Below, in pieces: positions 51,658 through 61,859 of a stretch of 64,000 bases of DNA. The notes under the pieces were generated by a model. That model had not been told where the DNA came from. It searched no databases and was given only the letters and a program-made list of their open reading frames with translations. The translations under genes and the position numbers were made by a program. Positions within the stretch are counted from its first letter, which is position 1; every line of letters begins with the position of its first letter. Source of the stretch: Asparagopsis taxiformis (taxonomy: Eukaryota > Rhodophyta > Florideophyceae > Bonnemaisoniales > Bonnemaisoniaceae); assembly GCA_030407315.1 (NCBI GenBank), contig JALQPE010000211.1:366073-430072 (forward strand). Reading direction: 5' to 3'.

Positions 51658-52340
51658 TGCAGCAGGTAGAAAATCCGCTAGAGCGGCAAACCACCCGACA
51701 GGTGTCCCGAGCCTCGGTAGAGGAAGCGGTAGAGCAGATGAACCTTATAGTTACCCGGCGGGTAGTCTCGTAAGAGAGAAGGTATCGCTATCCGGAGGGG
51801 GTTGTGCGATTATAGCGCTCACGCGAGGTGCGTATTAATGGAGCAAGATGACTTAATCCGTCGAGCTGTTGGCTAGCCCTAAGGTTTTCCCGGAGAGGGG
51901 TTGAACAATAGGTATGCGAACACTGTTCCTGTGGGTCGTAATTCCACTTGAGTTTACGTTACTCTAGAAACCGTGCCTACTGGCTATTCCAGTGGCAGTT
52001 TTATACTAAGTCTACTGTAAGCTAGGGTTAGTGGTTAGGAATAAATATCCAGTTAGTGACCAATCAGAACCCAATTACTGGCGCTCGCCTACCCGCGAGG
52101 TCATTGCCAATAGGCTTACATTGTAATGTATGGCTGATCAGCCTAAGTTAAAATTTGCCCCTTGTGGGGTCTTGGCCGGGGCCGATAGGCCCGGGTGGGG
52201 TTATTTGTCAGCCTTAGCTGGTCCTAAGTATAGGAAACACGCCAGTTGGCTGGTGCCTTCTGATTGGCACATCCCGTAAGTGGGTACCCAATAGGGAAGC
52301 GACACGGCTCGATCAGCGAGGACCGCCAGGCGGTACGACA
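51658..52340 (+). mobile_element. second LTR of the solo-LTR family (about 683 bp), diverged
   Basis: It starts TGCAGCAGGTAGAAAATCCG and ends GGTACGACA, aligning along its whole length with the solo LTR at 39947-40600. Shared landmarks include ACAGGTGTCCCGAGCCTCGG, GAGTTTACGTTAC, GGTTAGGAATAAATATCC and CCCCTTGTGGGGTCTT. Identity by eye is only about two thirds to 70 percent, so the two are not the pair of one young element. The flanks (GTAGC before, CAGCC after) do not form a clean 5 bp duplication, and no primer-binding site or polypurine tract abuts it. It could be an old solo LTR or a remnant of a truncated element. Confidence 0.75.
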
Positions 52341-52840
52341 CAGCCCCCTCCTGAGAGATTTGTCGTCCCGACAAAATTTGATCCAATAAAAATTACAATT
52401 TTTGGCTGTGGCCGTTGCATTGTGCAATTCAAAATTTTCCCGCGCGCGGCGCGTGCACACTAAATGTGTTGTCCATCCGACTCTTCCCGAGTTCCGCCCG
52501 ACCGTTTCCTATTGGAATCAATACCTGTTTCAGGTTCATCATCGTCCTAACGCAAAACAGCGTATTCACCCCTTCGGTGTCCAACTGCGTCCACGCATTC
52601 GCGTCCTTTCCGTTATCCCTCAAAGGGTTTTTGCGTCCATCTGCTAAATAATTAGCCGCGTGATCGCACGAGCGGTGCCAATTCGAGGCTTGCATTCGCC
52701 GTTTCGGCCCATTGCCTCGCGATCCCCTTCCTGGGTTGAATAGCGCAGCTCCCTCCCGGAGACTTAAGCCAATAGGCCACTTATTCGTCCCGCTTCAGGG
52801 TTTTTATCAACGTCCGTCACCGCCTCTACTGGCTTTCAGG
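52341..52840. other. non-coding stretch after the second LTR
   Basis: A 500 bp leader-like segment between the LTR and the Pro/Ser-rich ORF. A tRNA-complementary primer site directly after the LTR was sought and not found. No other feature was recognised. Confidence 0.4.
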
Positions 52841-54200
52841 ATGTCCCCTCGAGCTCCGATCCAATTCGAATCCTCTGAAGAGGAAGGAGACAATATGGGT
52901 TCGCCCAACCGTCCTACCACACGCTCCATCGTTCGCCGTCCCACGACTCGCCACCAGGCTTCCTCCTCCCGCACCGGGGTTCCGCCTACACCGGCGAAGT
53001 CTTCGTCGACTTCAGCGGCACGCGTGCCGTCAGCCACCGCGGCTCAATCGCAAACGCGAACGCGTTCGACTGCCGCCAAAGGCACCGCTGATCCAGCGTC
53101 GCCTGCTGGCAAGGTTGTGAATACACAAGCACATTCCGAAGAGACGGTCCCCCCTACCAGGGCAAGCGCACAAGAGCGCGACTCTGTTCCGGCTGAATCG
53201 CCTGCTTCCCCGAAGCCTTCCACCCCAGTGGCTAGTGTCAAACCGTCATTGGTTAATCCGCCGTCACGCGAAGGTGAGTCATCGAAGGCCGCCGGCCCGT
53301 CCCCAAAGGGAGCTATGCCGGCCAACACCGAGGAGGTGATAGAACTCGTCGCCGAGGGAGGCGCTACGCCCAGGCCAACAAGGCAGCCGAACGTCAGGCC
53401 TTCGCCAAGTTCGCGTCCGATTACTTCTCGTCCTTCCGCCCCTGCGGCTCGTACCTCTTCTGGTCGTGACGCTTCAGCGAATCCCTATGAGGACTATGGT
53501 CGCCGCAACCAGCAGATACTGGCGGACGCTCGAAAGCGTAGAGAAGAAGAATTGCGCCGCGAGGCTGCTCGAGCAGAAGCCGAGAAGGCAGCAGCAGAAA
53601 AGGCTAATGCTCAACCTGTCGAGAAGGTCATAGACCCATATGCCTCTACTGGCAGAGTTACCCGAAGTGGGTCTGGTGCGGCTGCCGCCGATGCCTCTGT
53701 AGGCGTAAGATCGTCGGGCACCGCCCTAGTTGACCCTTACGCGGTTGCGTCTGCCCCAGCACCAGCTGCTCCGTCACACGACACTCCCCCTCGGGCACCT
53801 AAGCCGACTGCCAATTGGCGCTCCATGGGAGAATTCTACCCAGCCAATACTGATGAACTGGTGGTATTCGACTCGCAAGCCTTGCTTTTCAGGCGTGAGC
53901 TCGCCGCTCCTTGGGAACACTACCCGTTTGCGCGACTCCCTCGTAGGTGTAGGACCAGCCGGGGTGGCGATCGCTAAGGGAGTTCTAGAATTGCAGCCGT
54001 GTCAGGGCGAGGTGAACCGTAACGCGCTGGTTGAACTTGCGTTCGCGCGTCGCTCGGTCGCGCTGGCGAACGGGTGGTACAACGGCGGAACGCGTAGGGA
54101 ACGATCGCAACACGGGATTCGCGGGCCGGCGCAAGCCGTGATCTCAGGGGGAGATCACCGAGTAAACTCGAGCACAACGCGATCCACACAGGGGTCGTAA
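52841..54200 (+). pseudogene. Pro/Ser/Ala-rich ORF, possible gag-like protein, frameshifted
   Basis: An ATG at 52841 begins MSPRAPIQFESSEEEGDN and runs 378 codons to 53977. It is disordered, rich in Pro, Ser, Ala and Thr, with a charged helix (RKRREEELRREAARAEAEKA) and three DPYA/NPYE repeats. Near 53900 the more protein-like reading moves to another frame (RLRDSLVGVGPAGVAIAKGV, then LVELAFARRSVALANGWYNG) that ends at 54200. This suggests one gene broken by a frameshift. Its place behind an LTR suggests a structural protein of a truncated retroelement, but no zinc knuckle or pol follows and I do not recognise the family. Confidence 0.4.
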
Positions 54201-55040
54201 ATCCCTGGCCTAGCGGCGTGCGACGCAACGCGCGCTATCGCGGTGCGACGCGGTTCGACGATCGGTTTATGCGCAGCGCGCACGCGAACGTCGGCGATCG
54301 TGAGCAACCCGCACGCAACGTTGTAACGCAATCGGTCCTCGCGATTCGCTAAACGCTTAACTCGTAGCTGCGAAGATGCTGGCTGTTTATTGGTAAGGTG
54401 CGAAGCTGAACGACCATTAGTAGCTAACTACTCAGGACAGGCTGTCCTTGCGTGGCCGGCCGGCGGCCGCTCGCTCGCACGCAAAAAGGGAAATATTTGG
54501 GAAAAAGACTTTCGTCATAAAAAACCCAAAAGGGAAATAAAAGGGGAATTCGTAAAAAGCGCTACACGTGGCGCCGGGCTCGCGGTTTCGTGGCAATGTA
54601 CGCGCGCGCGCGCTCGCATCCACGCTCCGTGACACGTAATCAAAACGCCACGCGTACGCTCGCTTACTAACTAACTAAGATAGATGCACGCGAATTCATC
54701 CCGACGCAATCGCAGCGAACGCGCGCGCGTCGACGAAATAAATTTCGTCACACTCCCCCCGACTAACTTCGAAGCGCGTCCTCGCGCTTCATCTCTCGTG
54801 CGCATCATCGTCCTGTTCTTCCTCTGCTCTCTTCCTCCGTCTTCTCTCTGTTCCATCTTTCCTTCTCTCTGTTCCATTGTGCCATTCGCGCTCGCTTCCT
54901 CGTCTCCGTCGTGCGCGTGCTCGTTTACCGATGGCGCAAGGCAACGATTCGCTTCCCGGCTGGCTCCGAGCCGGCGCACCTCCTGGCAACGAAACTGTGC
55001 CTACGTCTGTGTTCTCGGAAATGGACGCGGACGTCCACAA
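54201..55040. other. CGCG-rich then pyrimidine-rich non-coding DNA
   Basis: From 54201 to about 54780 the sequence is rich in CGCG words with two purine-rich runs (54482-54507 and 54530-54548, AAAAGGGAAATAAAAGGGG) that resemble polypurine tracts. After that it turns pyrimidine-rich on the plus strand. No credible gene. Confidence 0.4.
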
Positions 55041-55225
55041 CCTCTAGTACACCTAGTATTACTAGGCGGACGTCCATGTTCTGCAGTATTTTTGGATGTC
55101 CGCCTAGAACCGGACGTCCATGCGGTCTAGTACGTCTAGTATTACTAGGGCGACATTCATTGTTTCTAGTACCACGGATGTCCCCCTCGGGATGGACTTC
55201 CGCCATGTCTATGTCCACCTAGGAC
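55041..55225. repeat. cluster of CTAGTATTACTAG and GGACGTCC palindromic modules
   Basis: The near-palindrome CTAGTATTACTAG occurs twice (about 55052 and 55136), each preceded by TCTAGTACxxCTAG-like sequence. The perfect palindrome GGACGTCC occurs twice nearby (about 55068 and 55113), with a partly inverted GGATGTCCGCCTAG between. The GGACGTCC core also sits in every dispersed repeat copy around 56.7-62.4 kb, so this block may be an older relative. Confidence 0.5.
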
Positions 55226-56627
55226 GGGCGCCGGTTCAGAAATTCAAAAATTTCGACCCCAGAAATTTCTGCCGCCGTGCTCGACTTGGATGTCCGCATC
55301 CATCACGGCGACCACTCTATTTTTCCTTGTCGGTCGACTCCAATTTCGTCTTTAATTTTTTCATCCTCTCGCTCACACCCCCTTCCAGTTGGTGCTCACC
55401 TCCCCCGTACTGTACCTCAAACACCCCCAATACCACTCTAGCACGCATTTTCAGCTACCTATCCCCGCTTCCACGGTGCACACCTCCATTCCATACCTAC
55501 TTTTCTGCTCTACCGTACAGATTTCGTATAACCAGTCCTCATACTACCTCAGAATAGGGAAAAACACCCCCTATCTCCTCGACCATGGTCTTCCCCAACA
55601 CCTTTGCAACGTATTGTTCTTCAATACCCTCTCTCCTCTACCCTCAACCCCTCTCCTTCGCCCTCTCCACAAACTTCCCCTGCAGCTTACTTTTCCAAAA
55701 CCTCTCACTCCCCATCCCGTACCCGTCCTGCTCCACCCCTCCCTCCCTCAGCTGCTCCATGCCCCCACGCCATCCGCATCTTCGATACCGTATACACCAC
55801 CACCACCGGCCCACGCTCCCGCACTGCGGGGTGGCACCCCCGCCGTCTCCCCAGAAACCTCCCCGCTCTGAAACACATATCAACCCCCCACTTCGCACCC
55901 TTCCTCCCACTCCCCTCCCTCCCCAAATACAATAACCCCCTTCTTCTCCACCACATCCCCACTCACCACAGCCAGAACAGACGCCACCCCCTCCCCCCTC
56001 TTTCTACTCACTTTCCTAAAACCCCCTCCTCTCGGGGCGTTCAACCGCACCCTCCTACGGTCCCACCTAAACACCTCCTCCGCCCTCACTACCCCAACAC
56101 CCCGCAGCGTCTCCCCAATCCCCATAATATGCTTGTCGGCACTCCTCTCCGAATCACACTCCATTCTAAACCCGCACTCCGTACATTTCCACCTCCCCCT
56201 GTACCATCCCAAGATTGCATCCCTCCACAGAACACATCCTCATACCACAGAAGAATTTTATTCCTCTCATACCTCATCCTTAAAACCTCCATCAGCTCCA
56301 TGTAAATTTCGATGTAAATATTTTCTCTACTATGCAATCTCAAACATGTATGAACGTATGCCTTTCCGCTTTGTCACCCTTGAATATTGGTACTCATGTA
56401 TTCATAAAATAGGGCCACCCACATCCCTATCCCGTTCTGCAAGCTTTACAAACCACTAGACGCATACTCCACAACTATACAACAAACACTACTCGCTATT
56501 TCAGACGACGCGGTACACAAGTAGCGTAGTCTCAACCTTCCGTGCAGCCTTCCCTGATGCGTACAAGTGCGAAACACGTCTAGACTACTACTACTACTAC
56601 GATATAGTATATCAGAAGTGAGTGCGG
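55226..56627. other. strongly pyrimidine-rich region, possible decayed minus-strand gene
   Basis: The plus strand is mostly C and T, so long plus-strand ORFs rich in Pro, Ser and Leu arise by composition. On the minus strand, frames at 56343-56089 (RMRYERNKILLWYEDVFCGG) and 56212-55880 (a CTECG motif followed by SERSADKHIMGIG) look more protein-like but are short and shift frame. I cannot assign a family. It may be a decayed gene or chance. Confidence 0.3.
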
Positions 56628-56930
56628 GAATTTTCGGCACAGGAGATGCTGGGCCACCAAATTGATTTTTCGGAAATTTTAGAATTTCTGGGCTGGCCAG
56701 CAATGCAATCGAGCTGGACATCCACCGGACGTCCATTTCAGGTTGGTCGTGAGAGAGTGGGGCGGGACCATGATGAAACAAGGACCAAGACCTGTCCCCG
56801 ACGTGTTGAGCCTGAAATCGACCCATCGTTAGGCCCCATTTAGCATACATTTAGTGCTTACAGAAGCCAGTGACAACCCCACTCGGGGCGGCGGCCGGTT
56901 CCTGGGGCCGTTGTGGCCAAATTAGACACC
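56628..56930 (+). repeat. dispersed palindromic repeat, copy 1 (partial, lacks palindromes)
   Basis: The copy starts within the second half of the unit (ATTTCTGGGCTGGCCAGCAA, then the GGACGTCC core) and runs to AAATTAGACACC. It joins copy 2 directly, so the two are in tandem. Confidence 0.8.
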
Positions 56931-57431
56931 TTGATTAGAATTAAAATTTGGGCTATTCTCAAAAACATGCACATGTGAACATGTTTTTGAGATGGGGTTG
57001 TGCCGTACGGCACAATCGACCCGCCCAAATTGATGATTTTTTACAATTTTTTTGTGCCCGAAATTTTAGAATTTCTGGGCTGGCCAGCAATGCATCTGAG
57101 CTGGACATCCGCCGGACGTCCAATTCAGGTTAGTCGTGTGCTGCCTACATCGACGCATTGCAGAAACTAAGCCAGCGGGTTCACTACTAATACAAAGTAC
57201 ACGGAATATGAGTAACGTGATAGGTGAGTAGTGTTTGTCGTGAAGGAATAAGGCGGGACCATGATGAAACAGGGAAAAAGATGTCACCCTAGCATAACTT
57301 AGGCTTAAAGCCTGGAATCGAACCCTCGTAAGACGCGATTTTGGCTTACAGTTGGTGCTTACAGAAGCCAGTGACAACCCCACTCGGGGCGGCGGCCGGT
57401 TCCTGGGGCCGTTTTGGCCAAATTAGACACC
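56931..57431 (+). repeat. dispersed palindromic repeat, copy 2 (full, with about 90 bp extra)
   Basis: It begins TTGATTAGAATTAAAATTTG. A hairpin with 12 bp arms (CTCAAAAACATG / CATGTTTTTGAG) lies at 56958-56991, and an 18 bp perfect palindrome TTGTGCCGTACGGCACAA at 56998-57015. The GGACGTCC core and a GGGCGGCGGCCGG-type end follow. About 90 bp near 57145-57250 is absent from other copies. Confidence 0.9.
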
Positions 57432-57660
57432 TTGATTTGAATTAAAATTTGGGCTATTCTCAAAAACATGCACATGTGAACATGTTTTTGAGATGGGGGT
57501 GTGCCGTACGGCACAATCGACCCGCTGAAATCGATTTTTTTGCAATATTTTTTTGTGCCCGAAATTGTAGAATTTCTGGGCTGGCCAGCAATGCATCTGA
57601 GCTGGACATCCACCGGACGTCCATTTCAGGTTGATCGTGTATCGTGCACGTCCACACATT
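57432..57660 (+). repeat. dispersed palindromic repeat, copy 3 (left flank of the cassette)
   Basis: Hairpin at 57459-57492 and 16 bp palindrome TGTGCCGTACGGCACA at 57500-57515, then the GGACGTCC core at about 57614. Similarity stops near 57630-57660, just beyond the 3' end of the oxygenase gene. Confidence 0.9.
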
Positions 57661-57907
57661 ACCGGAAGCAAGTAGGCGATGAAGCACGTACAAACCCAAT
57701 TGTTCTGCTATTTCTACCATAGACCATCGAGTCTAGAGATGTGAGGGAATCGTCCTGGAAATCATGCTCCAACCCACGAGGGAATGGACAATCTAGTTTG
57801 AAAGCATGGAACGGAAGTACATTATAGTAGGTCCATAGATTGAAAGTGATAAAGGAGATGATTATATTCTCGATAATTGTTTACCAAAGTAGTAGTTGTT
57901 AAGCTAT

Positions 57908-59285
57908 CTAGCCGTCGGAAAATTGTTCTTCGTCTTCGTCCTCATCATATTCAGGATCTCCCGGCAGAATAGGCGTTATCGGCAACCGTGGAGTTGAATA
58001 GCTCAAGATGAATTCTTCACCCGGTGTGAGGGTTCTCTTCTTGGGAGCTTCTGTCGTCTTCATCCGCATGATTCCGAGCTGCCCTGTCTTCGGCCTACGA
58101 TCTTTCTTGACCGGGATGGGAACAACTGTCTTGTGGCGAACATTGACAGGTGCCGGTTGACTTTGCCTGGCAGACCGGCGCGGAGCATTGGCGATTACTT
58201 CTTCTTCGAATCCCAACCGCCTGATGAAACCAAACGAAACATTGTCGGGAATCGGATACGACGCATTCCTGAAATACGTGTGATACCTCGTTGTCGTGTG
58301 TGACACAACTCTGTCGACATGCCCTGCCCCGGCATGTTGTACATGGCCGTGACCGATGAAGACTGAACGTGGCGGAACGATTACCTTCTTCAGCTTCATC
58401 GTCTTGGCGTACATATCCAATTCCAGCGCTTTGAAAGACGTACTTGTGGGACCCTGGACACACCCAGATAGGGAATGGGTCATCTCCGTTGGCAATAACA
58501 AAGTAACCCGGAAGTTGATCTTTGCGGTCGCGAGGAGGAACAGGGAAATCATTGTGTGGGACCTGCCGAGGACACCCCTTTCCCGTTATCAAAAACCGTC
58601 CCCCAGATGCCGGCATGACAAGTTTTTCTCCCGGTAAACCGCACTCCTCCAGCCCTATCAGCCGGAAAAGGATTCCCAACCACACATCCAGCAGGGCTCG
58701 CCGCGTCACAAACTTGAACCGGTCGATATGCGTCTCGTCGTTCTCGGCATAGTCAACCAGGCAGTGGCGCGTAGACGTGAAGCGAGCCCTCCCCTCATTC
58801 CGGTTCTTCTCATCTGTTTCATCGTCCCCCGTATTGACAATGGGACTCCACAGCTGCCGGTTCCCAGGGTCCTTGTGCACCTCCTCCCCCTCCCATGTTC
58901 CCAAGAAGTACCGAAACAATTCCTGGTTAGGAATTTCTTCCATGAGACCCAAGTCAAATGGGAACTTGTCCGACGCATCGAGGTAGCTTACATCCGCGAA
59001 ATTGTGCATCACCGTATACCCTCGCTCGTTGATTTCCGTTCGGCAATTGTGGAAGTGCGCCATACCAGTGCCGGCCTCATACGAATCCTTCCAGCTTGTA
59101 GACATTCGCGCAACCTGAGCGAAGTCCAGCCTCGAGGGTAGAAACGTCGATGTAGGCTCACACATCGCCTTGGCAGCCATCTTCCACGCTGCGAAAAACA
59201 TCGGATAGATGGTGTCGATCTCCAAAACAAGATGACGAGCCCGATGTTGTTCCGGAATATGCAGCCCCTCAAACACAGGGTCCAT
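57908..59285 (-). pseudogene. 2OG-Fe(II) oxygenase-like protein (double-stranded beta helix), one frameshift
   Basis: The first ATG is 59285 (MDPVFEGLHIPEQHR). The frame runs to PFPIWVCPGSHKYV. The coherent reading then moves by one base near 58440 into SFKALELDMYAKTMKLKKVI and ends at 57908, about 459 residues in all. Metal and cosubstrate residues are in place across the shift: HND (HxD, about residue 244), the distal His in HVQHAGAG (about 315) and Arg in TTTRYHTYF (about 331). This is the HxD...H...R pattern of 2OG-Fe(II) dioxygenases. A basic, disordered tail with ARQSQPAPVNVRHK and an acidic end follows. The substrate is unknown. The gene follows the ParB-like ORF in the same frame. The shift may be a real mutation or a sequencing error. 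Confidence 0.65.
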
Positions 59286-59339
59286 CGCCACTTGCTTCAA
59301 ATACCTCACCTCTCTGCCCTCCTCATCGATTTCCACACT

Positions 59340-61859
59340 CTACAATAACAACCTGAGCTCAATCGGAGGCAGACAGCCAACCCTCACCGATGCGATGACG
59401 TCCGCGGGACGCTGCGCCAGATGATGCCCTTCGGCTCGGTCTTTGACTTCGAAATCGTCAGGAAGAGATGGCATACGGTCGTCGAACAGGAGGTCGTGTT
59501 CAGAAGGAGAGTCACGAACGATGTAACCGTCTTCATCGACTTCCACTCCTTCCGGAACAGTGAATGTAATTGTCACTTCGCGGACCCCCTTGCTTTCGAC
59601 TTGGCCCTCGTCTGCACCCTGTTTGTCTTCCTCGTCCGAAGCGGTATGGACAGATTCTTGGTTGGAGGGAGTCGCACCAGCACGTTGGTTATCTTGGGGG
59701 ACAATCTCAACGGCAGAATCGGGGGAACGGGCGGAGTCTTCGTCACCCTCATCACCGGAAGCAGTGGCTTGTTGTTGATCGGTGGGTTTATCAACAACGG
59801 CCTGCTCTTCTTCCCCGGCGGATTGTTGTACCACAACCGGCTCTTCTTCCTCGAGGCGTGTGCTCCCCGTCGAGCGAAGTCGCTGTGAACGGCGGCGGAT
59901 GCCATGCGAAGCAGGCTCATGTTCGACATTCCGCTGCTTCTTGTGAGTGAGTCTCACATTGGCAGCAGAAGGGCGGCGTTTGCGTCGAGCCTTAGTCTTC
60001 TTCTTCAATGTCGGATTGAAAAACTCTTTCAAGTTCGTTTCCAAATCCTGTAAACGCGTGGTTCTCCGTCGCATTCGAACCTCACTGCTCCGGTCCCCTC
60101 TATACATTGCAATGGCATTGGTGAGATGCCATTGCAACTCCTTCGGCTGCTTAACCGACCCAATTGCCATCTCTGTGCTCAGAAATGACTTGCGCATAAT
60201 ACTCTTTGGGCGCCCAAACGCAGCGTACAGAGAATTTGCTATTGCAGTCACGCGACGGACGTATGTATAGAAGTCGTTCACGTCAAAGCGTCCATCCGGA
60301 CGTCCACCATGAGCAGGGTTCAAGTACTCCGAAAGACCACGCAAGACGAAGACAAAGTTTTCTTCCAGCAACTCGCGCACTATCTTGTGGTCCAGGTGCG
60401 TTATCCCAATCTCGTTGCGGCGCTCGGAATTGTTCAGCTCACGCAACACTTCGTCGAGAACAGGATGCTTCAGCGTTGCTATAGCCAAACGCGTCCACCG
60501 CCGGGCCGTGTTCGTTGAATTCATCATCCCCATGAACTGCGCCTCGAACAATGTTCGGATGACATCAGACTCACGCAAGTCGCCAGCGTTTTCCACGTTA
60601 TTTGCAACAGCAATCGTACGGATGAACTGCTGGATGGACGACAAGATTCGAACCAGGGAGCGCTCCGTCAGTTGCGTCCCAGTCGTATGGTTCGACTCTG
60701 CACTCTTGTGGATGATCTCATGAGGCTGAAGATCACTGTCGTCCTTGCGGCGAAGGTAGTACACATCCAGAGGCTGAGTAACCCAGCGCAAGCGGTTTGC
60801 GTCCTGTGGCAGCTTGGTTCTGTGCATACGGGTGAGGCGCGTGAAGTCATCCGCAATGCTATGCATAGCATTGAGACGATGCAGTCCGTCGATCACGGTC
60901 ACGTTCGCATTGGCATGGAATTTGCCATTCTGGAACAGACGCGTGTCGGCGGGCAGATGCGTGTTCTGCGACCTCAGCACCGTCACAGTGATACGCGAAG
61001 AGCTCACATACCCCACAGCCAACATATTGTTGCGCAGGTCCTCCACGTGGTCTTCTTTCACATCCCGAAGGGTCACGGCCGGTTCCACTAGCTGCCTCAC
61101 CAACACAGTCGCTCCTTCTCCGACGTAATCCGACGTCACAAACTTGGGCACCGTAATTTGCGTCCCCTGCTGCTCACGAATGCTTTCCGCCACCTCCGGT
61201 TCGTCGTCCACCTCGGTTACGTCCTGCGTAGTAGCTTCGGTGACGTTGGAGCGAGCAGGGTGCTTCGTGCCTCCACTGGAGGGTCTTGCAGAGCGAGCAG
61301 GGCGCTTCGTGCCTCCCGAAACCGGAATGGAGCGTGCGAGATGCTTCGTACCCCCCGAACCAGTGATTTCGCCTGCCGGACCGGTACTGGGCATCCGTCC
61401 CGAGCTGGCCTGGTTCGTCGCTGCGTTGAAGTTTGACGCTGCAGCAGGGGTACGAATGTCGCTAGGGCCATCCTCCGCAGCGGGGCGCATCATCCGAGTA
61501 TCCCAAGGGTAAAACGCCGCGGCGTATGCTCCACCCATCGTCTCCGGCGGTCCCTCGGCGCCATCAAACATGTACGGGAACGGGAGGTCCTTGAACTTGT
61601 CCTTAGTCGCAATGTTGCGCACGACGATATAGTCCGCCTCGTCGGTTTCCGGCAGCTTGTGGTTGTGCAGCGTGCGCGGAAGGCCAACATCGCCACCAGC
61701 AGTGCTCACCGAAGCCGTCCCAATATGCACAGCCGCACCGTCCACGTCCGCAAACAAGTCGACATCGACGCCGCGCTTGAGACCGCGCGACTCCGCTGAC
61801 GCGCTCACTTGATCGCCGCAAACCGTTGAAAACAAACTGCTGAAATGCGTATCCGCCAT
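59340..61859 (-). CDS. ParB-like domain protein (nuclear-encoded, basic, repeat-flanked)
   Basis: The ATG at 61859 starts MADTHFSSLFSTVCGDQVSA (839 residues); open sequence to 62003 has no ATG. Residues about 165-203 repeat SGGTKxPARS three times. The ParB/Srx-like domain (about 265-345) shows LVEPAVTLRDVKEDHVEDL, NNMLAVGY and the signature VIDGLHRLNAMHSI, equivalent to the GxRR/GHRR nucleotide-binding motif of ParB. A helical region of about 300 residues follows, then Lys/Arg-rich nuclear-localisation-like stretches (KKKTKARRKRRPSAANVR) and an acidic tail. Bacterial ParB binds palindromic parS and CTP. The oxygenase ORF continues in the same frame after the single stop. DNA binding here is inferred. 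Confidence 0.72.
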   Translation of the reverse strand: MADTHFSSLFSTVCGDQVSASAESRGLKRGVDVDLFADVDGAAVHIGTASVSTAGGDVGLPRTLHNHKLPETDEADYIVVRNIATKDKFKDLPFPYMFDGAEGPPETMGGAYAAAFYPWDTRMMRPAAEDGPSDIRTPAAASNFNAATNQASSGRMPSTGPAGEITGSGGTKHLARSIPVSGGTKRPARSARPSSGGTKHPARSNVTEATTQDVTEVDDEPEVAESIREQQGTQITVPKFVTSDYVGEGATVLVRQLVEPAVTLRDVKEDHVEDLRNNMLAVGYVSSSRITVTVLRSQNTHLPADTRLFQNGKFHANANVTVIDGLHRLNAMHSIADDFTRLTRMHRTKLPQDANRLRWVTQPLDVYYLRRKDDSDLQPHEIIHKSAESNHTTGTQLTERSLVRILSSIQQFIRTIAVANNVENAGDLRESDVIRTLFEAQFMGMMNSTNTARRWTRLAIATLKHPVLDEVLRELNNSERRNEIGITHLDHKIVRELLEENFVFVLRGLSEYLNPAHGGRPDGRFDVNDFYTYVRRVTAIANSLYAAFGRPKSIMRKSFLSTEMAIGSVKQPKELQWHLTNAIAMYRGDRSSEVRMRRRTTRLQDLETNLKEFFNPTLKKKTKARRKRRPSAANVRLTHKKQRNVEHEPASHGIRRRSQRLRSTGSTRLEEEEPVVVQQSAGEEEQAVVDKPTDQQQATASGDEGDEDSARSPDSAVEIVPQDNQRAGATPSNQESVHTASDEEDKQGADEGQVESKGVREVTITFTVPEGVEVDEDGYIVRDSPSEHDLLFDDRMPSLPDDFEVKDRAEGHHLAQRPADVIASVRVGCLPPIELRLLL

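Noticed and set aside
39947..52340. The two LTR-family copies as 5' and 3' LTRs of one gypsy element
   Set aside because: They are only about 65-70 percent identical, the left one has its own perfect 5 bp target duplication, and its excision restores an unrelated gag frame. It is a solo LTR.
55389..56305. Long plus-strand Pro/Ser/Leu-rich ORFs
   Set aside because: They overlap in all three frames and arise from the C/T-rich composition, with no domain.
57300..57370. Possible tRNA gene or tRNA-derived SINE on the minus strand (GGGTTCGATTCC B-box-like)
   Set aside because: No T-stem pairing, no anticodon arm and no A box; the motif is not kept in the other repeat copies.
58380..58450. An intron joining the two oxygenase frames
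   Set aside because: Nearby GT and AG sites do not give the required phase; a single-base shift is simpler.
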